Assembly (NCBI GenBank): GCA_911728455.2
Contig: OU452238.1
Coordinates: 10,175,065 to 10,239,064, forward strand
DNA: 64,000 nucleotides
Direction: 5' to 3'
DNA from: Marthasterias glacialis
Lineage: Eukaryota > Echinodermata > Asteroidea > Forcipulatida > Asteriidae
The notes below the pieces were generated by a model. That model worked only from the letters and a program-made list of their open reading frames with translations. It was not told the origin of the DNA and did not search any database. Below, one piece after another: positions 11,405-21,399 of the stretch. How positions within the stretch are numbered: position 1 is the first letter of the stretch; every line of letters begins with the position of its first letter. The position numbers and the translations under genes are program-made.

Positions 11405-12477
11405 CTATATCAGATATTGGGAAATGAGAGCTCTTTTATAGACACGTTTGAATCTACCCACAGAAGAGAGCGATCTAATAGATTCGTCAATGGCATTCCA
11501 AAGACGAGGCCCGCTGAAACGAAGTGTTTTTAGTGAGTGTGATGTGCGAGTGTACGGTACATAAAGATGTGCTTTCGTGAGCTGGTGGGATACCTATGAA
11601 ACCCATAGGTATCCCACCAGCTGAAAAATGAAGAAAAGGAGGGAGGTAATAGGTTGTTAGTAAATTTATACATAAAGATGCCCGTATGAAGTTTGTTGAT
11701 TTCTGGAAGTGCTAATGTATGCAATTGGGTGAAAAGGGGTGCAGTGTGTTCACGGGGATGTGAGTATGTACAAACCCTAATAGCCCTTTTTTGAGTGATG
11801 ATTAGTGAATGGAGCTTGTTATTAGAAGCAAGAGCCCAAACAATGTTACAGTAGTTAAGATAGGGAAGAATTATTTAAGAGTTATAAAGTAAGATAAGAG
11901 ATTTAGGAGGAAGAAAAGCACGAAGCTTAGACATGACACCAGTGTTGCGTGAGATGGTTTTGGTTATGGAAGAAATGTGGTCCGACCAAGATAGCTTGTC
12001 GTCAATGATAGTGCCTAAGAAGTTGATTGAGTGGACTTGGGTGGTTGGAAGATAGTCAATATGAAGAATAGATGTGCTGTTAGGGTGATGAGAAGATTTG
12101 CTGAAGATCATGAATTTAGTTTTGTGGTGATTGAGAGAAAGTTTGTTAGCCTTGAACCAGGAGGAGACACTTATGAGAGAAGTTTCTGTGTTGGAGTCGG
12201 AGTATGTAATAGTTGTATTGTCGGCGAATAGTGTGAAAGAAAGAATAGAAGAGGCAAAACTCAAGTCGTTGATGTAAAGCAGGAAAAGAAGGGGACCAAG
12301 AATAGAGCCTTGAGGAACACCGTGGTGAATTTCTTGGCACGAAGAGTTAAAGTTTTTGAGTAGATCAGGAGTAGATACATCGAGGTTACAAAAATCACTG
12401 CGATCAAAATAAGAACAGGTACTTTGATAAAGGTTATCAGCATTAAATGCATTATCGGCGGTCATATCGGCAAACAT
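11405..12477 (-). pseudogene. non-LTR retrotransposon reverse transcriptase, C-terminal part, inactivated
   Basis: The minus-strand frame from 12477 to 11875 contains the RT motif GVPQGSILGPLLFLLYINDL, the palm box FADN, then FLGTIIDDKLSW and KLRAFLPPKSLILLYNS. After one in-frame stop (11875-11877) the same frame resumes with LPYLNYCNIVWA and FMYKFTNNLLPPSF. After a one-base frameshift near 11530 it ends with SGPRLWNA and FKRVYKRALISQY, stopping at 11405-11407. This order is that of CR1/Jockey-type LINE polymerases. The endonuclease and N-terminal RT motifs are absent, so the copy is 5'-truncated. The catalytic FADD is FADN (Asn codon at 12217-12219), and a 43-bp hairpin lies inside the C-terminal part. 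It is certainly not functional. Family assignment within CR1/Jockey/L2 is uncertain. Confidence 0.88.
11580..11622. repeat. perfect 19-bp inverted repeat inside the RT relic
   Basis: AGCTGGTGGGATACCTATG (11580-11598) and its exact complement at 11604-11622 are separated by AAACC. It lies where related polymerases have a short linker of the YxTRSS type. One arm, which encodes RYPTSS on the minus strand, may be the original sequence and the other a templated inverted duplication. Confidence 0.85.
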
Positions 12478-12942
12478 AAAAGCAAATGAAAAGTGCTAAA
12501 TGACACAAAACAAGTATACAGAAAAAGCCCATAAGAAGCGAGTATTGATAAACAAAAAGGGAAGCAAACAACTTTACATATGTTTACAACGAGAAAAATG
12601 TAACAGACGAAAGTAGCTACAACAACAAAAATAGCAAAAATGATAATGAAAAGAATTGGCAAACGTGGGTTAATAAAATAAACCCCAAATGAACACTCTT
12701 AAAACTAACTAGCCAAAACGACACTAACCTGCCATGAAACAGAGATGTGATTTAAATTAATGCCACAACATACTACTTTAAATAAAGAGGCTGATTAACT
12801 AATTTATCAATTAACAAAAGTAAAATCGACTGTTTTCGTACCCATCTCTTTACAAGTATTTTGCCATCAGCGGTATGGCGTTATACCCAGTAGGAGGTCA
12901 CGTGACCGCATGTCAACATTGTCGCGCAATCGGTCTATTCAA

Positions 12943-13555
12943 CCGTTTAATCCTGTTTCAAGCTATCAATAACATGGTATCATGCATGCACTCAGTCGTT
13001 TTGTTATGGTTCAGGGGGACAGACTATATGGTAGCTATATATCGTAATCGATACTTATGCCTAAATGTTATTATTGAGTTCATTTCACATAGCGCGCAAT
13101 GAACACCGTAGAATTTGGTCCACACAATTCAGTTAATACGAAACTAAAACATACACATGAAGCAATGTAGTCTCGGCCTCGCCCACTCTTGACCTAGCGG
13201 GGGGTTACTCATTACGTCTCATGTTACGTATATCGTTCGGGGGGGGTGTCAGTCGGTTACGGTATCAAATTACAAAGCCCCCGTACAAGGGGGATTTTGA
13301 CATCAACATTTTAAGTGGGCATTTTGTGCAAAATAGTAAAGATTTCAGAATATAGAGATAGAGAGATCATGGAAACCGTAGTCACTGTGTCTTGTTTACT
13401 GACGGAACATTTAGGCCTACATGTGTAAGATTACACAGTTCTAACTGTCAAAAAAACATGCCTTAGGTATTTTTACATGCAAACGTAATCCGGGAGGGAT
13501 TAACATAAGTTGGCTAATCTGAAGTCAGATTGGCTCTTCAAACTACTTCTTCAGT
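12943..13555. other. no gene seen
   Basis: The segment contains a G-run near 13220-13236 and otherwise unremarkable sequence. Confidence 0.5.
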
Positions 13556-13559
13556 TTTT

Positions 13560-13930
13560 TGCAGTAAAATGAAATGTTTTTTGAAAAATGCTTTCCGTTG
13601 GAATATTATAGTTCTAAGATGTTTTTTAACTGGGAAGTAGAAGTCACGTTGGCCAATGCATGAGGTATTGAGGTCCAGAGTTTATAGGAGCAGTACATGA
13701 GAATGAACTGTCTCCAGCCTTCTTATTCAACTTTGGAAAATTAGGGGTAGTCTGGCAGGATGAGCACAGATTGTAGGCAGATTGGTGGATATGGAGTAAC
13801 TCAGTGAGATACTGCGGAGACTCGTTGTGAAGAGACTAAAAACAGCATTAAGGGGGAGAAGTCAGTGTGTGCTTGGATGCCATGTGGATCAGTCTTGCAG
13901 TCTTATTTTGAAGGGATTGTAAAATAAGTA
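13560..13930 (-). pseudogene. second non-LTR reverse transcriptase relic, extreme C-terminus
   Basis: Minus-strand translation gives LQSLQNKTARLIHMASKH. After frame changes come SPQYLTELLHIHQSAYNL, KKAGDSSFS and KLWTSIPHALANVTS followed by QLKNI. The order LQxLQNxxARL .. YLxxLL .. F/SFS .. LWxSLP .. FKxxLK is the C-terminal region of CR1/L2/Rex1-like LINE polymerases. At least two frameshifts and several stops break it. It is a different family member from the relic at 11405-12477, because the linker sequences differ. The remaining DNA to about 13500 may be its 3' UTR. Confidence 0.65.
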
Positions 13931-14480
13931 ATCAATCTTTCAATTGCTTAGTTTTGTATTGAATCATTTGTTCGCAATTGGTTGTCGTGCATAGAAGAGA
14001 TCAATCAAAAATGAGATAAAGTCCATGTGTCATTCCTATGGAGACTGTGAAATTGCACTACCATTGTATTTGTTGGATGCAAAGGGACATTTTGCAGCCA
14101 CATATTTGTATCTAATGAATGTTGTACACGATTGTTCACGATGGTTTCGATTCAAGTTCTATCAAATTTATCGATATCGTCTGAAAATTCCGAATCTATG
14201 TGGGGAACCGATCGTCACTTGAGACTCATGGATAAGATTTAATTGATTAAACTTTGATTACCACTGCATTTTTTACAAGCATCGCATGTCTTGTTTCCTG
14301 ACTGTCTTTAATAATAAATTGGTTTTGGGCCGAATCAATACTCTTTCATTACCTCAGTTGGAAACCATGTGACTCATGCAGTTAGTGAACCAAACAAGCA
14401 CAGATGTATAACAATCATATACTAATAATAATAATACTAATTTTAGAAGCTAATCATCCTTACTTGCAGCTGAGAAGCTG
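13931..14480. other. no gene seen
   Basis: One 65-codon frame (14025-14222) is not recognised. A short (TAA)n-like patch lies near 14420-14440. Confidence 0.5.
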
Positions 14481-14484
14481 AATT

Positions 14485-14757
14485 GCGAAGGACACGGCTA
14501 CAATGTGGTCGAGCCGAAGGCATGCAAGGACTCCTTTGTCAGCCAGCCACATCGCATAATACCACCACGGAGCACAGTCAGAGGTCGAAAGTGTTTTTTC
14601 CAGAAGGAGGGTAAACGTTGGGCCCCGAGAAAAATTCTCCTGACATAGGAAAGAACCAATGCATAACTCTACTAACATGATGGCCTTACCGGGAATTGAA
14701 CCAGGGCCACAGTGGTGAGAGGTGAGCGCTTTACGCACTAGCCACCCATGCCACCCC
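14485..14757 (-). mobile_element. tRNA-derived SINE
   Basis: On the minus strand it begins GGGTGGCATGGGTGGCTAGT (box A region) and has GGTTCAATTCCCGG (box B) about 50 bases later. The tRNA-unrelated body contains GGAGAATTTTTCTCGGGGCC and TTCTGGAAAAAACAC, which resembles the 'TTTTTCTCCGGG' bodies of echinoderm and hemichordate SINEs. The 99-codon frame across it is a by-product of the SINE. Confidence 0.75.
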
Positions 14758-14759
14758 AA

Positions 14760-16690
14760 TCATGTTTCATCAAATGTATGGCACCTATCACTAATATAGC
14801 TGTAGCTTATTATAATGTTTTACCACCATCCCCGAGTGTGTCAACATATCAATATTCATATAGAAAAAGGAAAACCTAACAAGTTATTACTGCGATTCTC
14901 CTCTTTATTTTCAAGAAAAAAAATAATTGCAAAAATTAATTTCCGATGACTATTGTATCCAATAATCACTGGGACCGGTAACACTTAGGCTAACACGGGA
15001 ATGAGCGCATTGGGCTTTCTGTTTATATATCCCTGAAAATCGGTAGTATATTTGAAACACTCTAGCCTACCCCTTAGCTCAACTCCCCGGGCTCGATTTA
15101 GTATTTTGACGTAAACGTGTTTACTTTGCTAGCAGGCTAGCAGACTTCAAAGTGTAGCACACTGATCTCCTATTTGCACTGATATACCAATCAGCTGTTT
15201 TGCAGAGGTTCAACTGTTCTGCGCTAGACTAATTACTGTGAAATTGGAAAACCATAACAAGTTATTATAGTTGACTCAGGGACATATCTTCACTGTGCAG
15301 CACCCCCCCCCCCTCTCCCCCCCTCCCCACACACACACATGTGTCGAACCCGTAAAACGAGGATTCACTTTGATCTACCCTCGTTTGGACATCCCCATTG
15401 GTTTTGTAAACGAAAGCGAAGCGAGGACATCCTCGCTTTGTCAAATTATCCGGATCTTCGGTTCAACGGACAACCCAAAACACACAAAATAAGAGGGGAA
15501 AATAGTAATAATAATGATAATAACATTATCAATAAAAACAATTGTCTATATAATTATACAAATAAATAATTCAATAAATGTACAAATAAGTTAATGAAAA
15601 GAACAAAACAACAAAACCAAAATAATAGATAAAATAAACAAATACAAAATATCTAAAATAATTTTTGAAAAATTTGCTGAATATTCAAGTTGTTCTTACC
15701 AAAGTAATAAACAAACAATAATAAACGAATACCAAAATAAAATTATAAATGGATGAATAAAGAGTTAAATTAAAAGGCTTGCCCGTACAGATTTCCATCA
15801 ATAGTTATCAACACTTGTGTGGAGATCACAACCTTCACTTTCAAAAATAAAATAATAATAAATAATTAAATAAATAAAAAATATACCTATTTACAGTTTT
15901 ATAAATTACGGGCTGTTTCTTTTATTGTCAGCGTCTATTCACGAGCGGATGCGCATACCTTCCGCATTATGAATTGTATCTCGCTTGAACTTCTGATTCT
16001 ATGCGCCCCTTTTCATCCTCTACTATTTCCCCCATTCATGTCTCATCTTGCACCTGCCCAATATCCCTCCGAACCAGGTCCGAGACATACGTAGCGAAAA
16101 ATGACAAATAAAGATCCTGCTAGAAAATGACTTGGACTTTCAAGAATGCCCCGTCTCACTGTCTAATCGCCGAATTCTAGTCAAGTCTTCCTGTATGAAA
16201 ACATAACACTGGTGATTGGAATAAATTAATATAGTATTTTAACGTAGCAGTTCATGTCTTATAATAATGTAACAATATTGTCTGGAAACATCACCCACTG
16301 ACACCTGAAACACAGGCCGGTACCACGCAACAGCAGCTTGTAATACTAATAAATCGAACTAACTTAGACATACAAAATACAAAAATGAGATAACAAGGTT
16401 GGACAACCACCAACAACTATCGAAGCCCCAGGCTAATGTGAATACTGATTCTTCTAATGAGGTTGTTGTCTCTTCAACGACTTAATTAACATTAACGACT
16501 AAAAGGTTGAATGTTTTAGATAAAACCTTAGGCCTATTCGGATAAAACTTAAGCCTTACTGGATCAGAGTAAAGCCACAGTACCGGGGTCAGTAGCATTA
16601 AAGGTTCCAGTAGTGACCAAAAATGAAGAATGACGATTTTCAATCTGGAAGCTTTCTTCTTGTCCTGGAAAATGTTTCCGTCTGAAACAT
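14760..16690. other. no gene seen; C/T-rich and A-rich patches
   Basis: A C/T tract with a CA run lies at 15302-15339. The stretch 15490-15900 is A-rich with many AATAA-like units. No gene, RNA or clear repeat was recognised. Confidence 0.5.
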
Positions 16691-16730
16691 AACAAAAGCC
16701 CAAAAGCGCCCCAAAGAAAAATTTCGAATT

Positions 16731-16926
16731 CGTTATTACGGATTCACAATCCTTAACTTATAATTACGGATTCACAAATAGTTATTACGGGTCGGCAATC
16801 CGTAACTACGGATACACAATCCGTTTTTACAGATTCACAATCCGTTACTATGGATTCACAATCCGTTATTACGGATTCACAATCCGTTATTACGGATTCA
16901 CAATCCGTTATTGCGCATTCTCAATT
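16731..16926. repeat. 21-bp palindromic minisatellite, array A
   Basis: The unit is approximately CACAATCCGTTATTACGGATT, repeated about nine times with decay at both ends. Each unit consists of inverted 7-mers, AATCCGT and ACGGATT, separated alternately by TATT and CAC, so the whole array can fold into serial hairpins. The left flank (16695-16730: AAAGCCCAAAAGCGCC, then AAAAATTTCGAATTC) has counterparts beside array D and inside the element at 42917-43287. Confidence 0.85.
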
Positions 16927-17185
16927 TACTGTAGGGAGGAACATAATTTTACAAAACAATTAATTTCAGTGCTGGACTCTGTGGTGCAGCTGAAGAACAC
17001 TGTGACCATGAGTCGACGGCGCAGGTACGTTTTATACTGGGCATCACCATATTATTATTACGTAATTATCACTGAAGTATCTCTACCTTGATACAAGAAT
17101 AAGGTTTATACAAATACCATAGTTTTAAGCGTGAAACGAAACAGTCAGTAGAAATGCCAAAGGAATAGGTCAGGGTACCGGAGCG
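16927..17185. other. unique spacer between arrays A and B
   Basis: About 260 bases with no repeat unit and no coding potential seen. Confidence 0.5.
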
Positions 17186-17189
17186 TCAT

Positions 17190-17577
17190 GGATTCACTGT
17201 CCGTTATTGTGGATTCACAATCCGTTATTACAGATTCACAATCCGTTATTGCACATTAACAATCCGTTGGTACGGATTTACAATCCGTTATTGCGCATTC
17301 ACTGTCCGTTATTACAGATTCACAATCCGTTTTGCGCATTCACAATCCATTGGTACGGATTCACAATCCGTTATTGCGCATTCACAATCCGTTATTACAG
17401 ATTCACAATCCGTTATTACAGATTCACAATCCGTTATTGCGCATTCACAATCCGTTATTACAGATTCACAATCTGTTATTGCGCATTCACAACCCTTTAA
17501 TGCAGATTCACAATCCGTTATTGCGCATTCACAATCCGTTATTACAGATTCACAATCCGTTATTGCGCATTCACAAG
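17190..17577. repeat. 21-bp palindromic minisatellite, array B, with 42-bp higher-order unit
   Basis: About eighteen 21-bp units occur. Variants ending GCGC and ACAG alternate in the second half, as in TTGCGCATTCACAATCC and TTACAGATTCACAATCC, giving a 42-bp higher-order period. Because 21 is divisible by three, two plus-strand frames read through the array as IHNPLLQ-type repeats; these are artefacts. Confidence 0.88.
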
Positions 17578-17579
17578 GA

Positions 17580-18280
17580 GAGCCTTATCTGCAGTATTTG
17601 TTGAATATGCAAGTTCGCCCCAAACAAGGTAAAAGCCACTCTTGGTAAGGGACTACAAGAAGAAAACATTGTCAGATGAAAATAACTCAGGGAAGCTGAA
17701 GGTAAGGATTGATATTCGCCTTAAAGTAGTCTAGATGTTGGACTCGAGTTATTCTTCAAAACAGTAAAGACGTGTGAAACGTTCCAGTGCAAGAGCATAA
17801 CAGGCCATGTCTGCATGTTTACAAAAAGGTATGGATTATGCTTCAGGGAATAAGAAGAACTAATTCAACACACTATTCTGTCGGTCTTTTTTCTTGCGTC
17901 CTCTTCTCCCACGTCCCACCCCAATGTTAACGCCCATGGAATAGCTGAGATTAATGGGTTATCCCATGGATTTTGATGGATCATCCAAAGATCTCAAATA
18001 GTTGTTTTCCTTGGTTTTTGTTTTTCTTCTTTATTCTTAAACAGGTAACCAAAATGAATAATTTTCAGAAAGCATCTTATGTTAAAGATATTGTGTTAAG
18101 ATTATTTTGCAATATTTCATTATTAAGGTTGACTTATTTCACTACTTCTTGTAATCCTACGTCCAAGCAGTTTCATTGCATAAACTATGCAGCCCAAACC
18201 ATGCCGCCAACCTGTGAAAAACGTAACAAAAGTAGGTTGACACTTTCTCGAGAAAACACACCATAGCGGTTTACGGATTT
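17580..18280. other. no gene seen
   Basis: A 97-codon frame at 17973-18266 is unremarkable and low in complexity. Confidence 0.5.
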
Positions 18281-18286
18281 TGTGCA

Positions 18287-18336
18287 CGTACATGTCTGTG
18301 GTTATTATTGACGTACATGTCTGTGATTTTTATTGA
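18287..18336. repeat. short tandem duplication, about 25 bp x 2
   Basis: GTACATGTCTGTGGTTATTA and its near copy GTACATGTCTGTGATTTTTA follow each other directly. Confidence 0.7.
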
Positions 18337-18339
18337 CAA

Positions 18340-19140
18340 ATCAAAATAACAACTTAAGGCTCAGAGACAACTTCCTCGGATAAAGCAGCATTTCAGATGA
18401 CACTGTTATATTATTGATAGCGGTGTCAATCTTGACAGTGGTGTCAATATTAAAATTAAAATTTGGGATTCAAAACCATTTAATATCATTCATGCATCAT
18501 AAACCAAACACGCTGTGTTGAGCAAAACGTATTTTCAAATTAAAAGTGTGCACAAATTGGGCCAAACAATGTAAATATAAGTCCCGGTCAACAATCGGAA
18601 ATTTAGGTTGCAGACAAGTAATACTTGATGGATGTTTTACTTTGTGTCGTTGCATATCACTGAAATGGATCCGAGTGTCCACGGTGTTTGCAGCACCGGG
18701 CAGTCAGACCGGTGTCAGGGCGTTGATTTCCCCCATGCATTTATGCACTGGCACGGTCCACGGTAGACCAAAACCGGTCATAGCAAATACGTAGCGTTTT
18801 ACCTGCACGTTTTGCTAGGGTAGATCTTTAAATTAATCGAACTTGAAGCGAGAGCCCGAAGTGAATGCCAGGGCTTTTCCGGACGTTATTCTGTAAGAAA
18901 ATACTACCCTTAATTTGCTCGCTTTCAATGAAGATCTGATTTGACAGTTGATTCAGTTTGTCACTGAAAAGTGTCAATAGTTTCCAGACACATATAGAGC
19001 TTAAAAGTCTCAAAAAGAACTGAACGAATTCTTATTTGAATAGATACAATCTCCCAACTTTTACATCCAGTGAACGCTTCATCAAATAAAAAGGAAACGA
19101 GTTCTACATAATAGTGAATAGTGAATAACGAAAACACAGA
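18340..19140. other. no gene seen
   Basis: Only short frames on both strands; no recognised repeat. Confidence 0.5.
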
Positions 19141-19146
19141 CATGGT

Positions 19147-19577
19147 TTAACAGGAAGAAGGGGAAAAAAGGTGGAGCCAAGTTGCGTAGGGAGTAGAAAT
19201 GCTAGTAGTGCCGGATACAAAGATATCCGATATTGCAACCGCATCAGCCCAGCTGTAGTCTGAACACTTCGTTACAAACCACGCGTGGAATCCGTAATGT
19301 CTAGTAATTGACGAACTCGCCATATGTGGTCGCTGTATTCCCTTTTCTCCCCATCGGATTGCAGCGATGACGTTGGACACGCTCCCCGAATTAGCCCCCT
19401 TCTGATTACCCACGAGGGGCTACACTGACCCCAGGGAACCGAATCAAAACGCACACAACGGGGGCACTTGATCTGTACATTACAACATGGGCCGTATTTG
19501 GTGAAGATATGCTCAAAGAATTCGTCAAAATTGATGTTGATGCAAAGATGCCACCAAACAAGAGTTAAAAATTCCAA
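19147..19577 (-). other. overlapping minus-strand frames, unassigned
   Basis: Two minus-strand frames, 101 codons (19272-19577) and 88 codons (19147-19413), overlap in different frames. The first has the look of a protein segment: an aromatic stretch WWHLC, then FDEFFEHIF, then a CNVQIKCPRC pair of cysteine motifs. It has no good start or splice context and I do not recognise it. It may be a decayed exon with a frameshift, or chance. Confidence 0.2.
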
Positions 19578-19579
19578 AT

Positions 19580-21205
19580 AAACAAAATAAAAGGTTTATA
19601 ATACTGTGGTGGCAAGACATACTCTAGACTGTCTTTATGTTTTCATATTTTAACTTTGTTATACCCAAGGGATGAGATACAAACTGAATAATAACCGGTG
19701 TTGTTTCTTTATACGATGAATCACACACTCCCAATCGCAACGGGGATAGAGAGAGATACTAAACTACCAAATCAAAAACGTCTTGGATGATAAAAACTAT
19801 GTCATCTTGTAATCCCAAATCGGGCAATCATTATAAGGAAAGTTTATCATTGTAATTCGGAAGAGTATACTTTTACTATCCCCATAGTTTTCAATGAACA
19901 CACCATAAAAGCAACCTCTGTGAAAAATCTGATGAAACTCACATTATGGTTACGTTTTAGAGATAACTTTTGGAGAAAATAGTTGTTTTGTCAGAGATTT
20001 TATGCAAGTTCAGGTTGGATTATTTCGACTGCGGCTATCAAAATAGGCAACGGTGATGTGTAAGGTCTCAAAAAACGTTTTTCTCAACTTTGACAGTATG
20101 TAAGATTGAAATATTTCTTGGAGGAGTGGTGCCTTTACGAATTTTATAGTTGATGAGTTTTAAGATTGTTTTTTAAACAATTACCAACTGTGTACCTTGA
20201 CTTAAAAACGATTATAAATAAACCTGAATCCCTAAAGAGATTCCAATTGCTATAAACACCCATCCAAATGATGAAAAAAAAACAAATTCAACTCCTTGCA
20301 TAACTTTATTCTTCTTGTCTGTGATCACTGCCTCTAATCCCGTCCTAAAAATTCACCCCTGGCAACCACACCCCCGCCGAATCGCCTCTTGCCCGACCTC
20401 CCCATCCCTGTGTCCCATCCCTTTGATGTACGTGTTCTTGCCATTTTTACAGTTTTGCGTGTAATTTTTATGTAATGAAATCTCTTTGTAGTAATTTTTA
20501 TATAACCACTATTATCTGATATTTTATTACCACTCCTGCATCTGAAGGTTTTCCGCTGTTTTGTCGATGTCTTGAAAGAAAATATATATGTGATAATCCC
20601 ACCCAAGTATAGTGTTAGCGTGATCCCCTGCTACCAGTATTAATGAGATGTACATAACAAGTTTCAGCCCAAACAAAAACAAAAAGAGATTTCTTTAATA
20701 TATCTTATCCAAAATCTAAAATAATCTAAAAAATGATAAGCGATGTGAATTCCAAAATTGCAGGAAAACTGTAAGACAAGAACAGTTTAACGAACCCATA
20801 CAACAACTTAATTACTGTCATTAATGTGTATAAATAATCAGTGTCATCCAAAGGATATAACAATAATACAATCCGATCAATATTATTTAAGTATGGTATA
20901 GACATGAACCCTTCAACAGCAATTACTCTCATTAATGAAATCTAATTAATGAACACCCATCACCCCAAATATTTTAAATACTACTGTAATAGTAATATAT
21001 CATCCAAAAGTCTAAAATAGCCTCGGACTAACACATGATCTCAATTTCAGGCTAACCTATTATTTAATCCAAGTCAAGTAAACCCGAACCCATATAATAG
21101 CTTCATTACTGCCGTTTGTGAAGCATAAGATTTCCTGTATGGGTTGGATATAGACATCCGAATATGCTTTACTTGTTTTCTTCCAATGTTCTTTTTGCTA
21201 ATGAA
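19580..21205. other. no gene seen
   Basis: AT-rich sequence. A 90-codon minus-strand frame at 20334-20606 is rich in Lys, Arg and Thr and is unconvincing. Confidence 0.5.
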
Positions 21206-21210
21206 TTAGT

Positions 21211-21398
21211 ATTTCGTAAAAACGGATTATTAATTCGTAAAAACGGATTATTAATTCGTAATAACGGATTATTAATTCGTAATAACGGATTAGTAATTCG
21301 TAATAACGGATTAGTAATTCGTAATAACGGATTAGTAATTCGTAATAACGGATTAGTAATTCGTAATAACGGATTATTAATTCGTAATAACGGATTAT
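21211..21398. repeat. 21-bp palindromic minisatellite, array C
   Basis: The unit is approximately TTCGTAATAACGGATTAGTAA, about nine copies, with strong homogeneity in the centre. It shares CGTAATAACGGATT with array D and, inverted, with arrays A and B, but its linker is TAGTAATT or TATTAATT instead of GTGAATC. The flanks are not shared with the other arrays. Confidence 0.88.
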
Positions 21399-21399
21399 T

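Larger units (their letters stand above)
11018..12938 (+). mobile_element. ATAGACCGAT TIR element, interrupted copy
   Basis: The left end reads ATAGACCGATTGCGCGACC, then GTCACGTGACC. The right end is GGTCACGTGACC, then GCGCAATCGGTCTAT. The left 370 bases match the intact copy at 61830-62625, and the last 210 bases match its right part (GAGATGTGATTTAAATTAAT). Between them, from about 11388 to 12733, lies unrelated DNA holding a minus-strand reverse transcriptase. It replaces about 220 bases of the 61.8-kb copy, so insertion was accompanied by loss. The AT immediately outside the TIR on both sides may be target duplication or part of the TIR. No transposase was recognised. Confidence 0.8.

Noticed and set aside
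14460..14759. 99-codon minus-strand gene
   Set aside because: Coincides with a tRNA-derived SINE; the translation begins in the tRNA-like head.
16731..17577. CRISPR-like array
   Set aside because: Repeats are contiguous, without unique spacers, and the DNA is eukaryotic; this is a minisatellite.
17207..17604. Two overlapping plus-strand frames with IHNPLLQ-type peptide repeats
   Set aside because: They exist only because the 21-bp minisatellite period is divisible by three and lacks stops; both frames are open at once.
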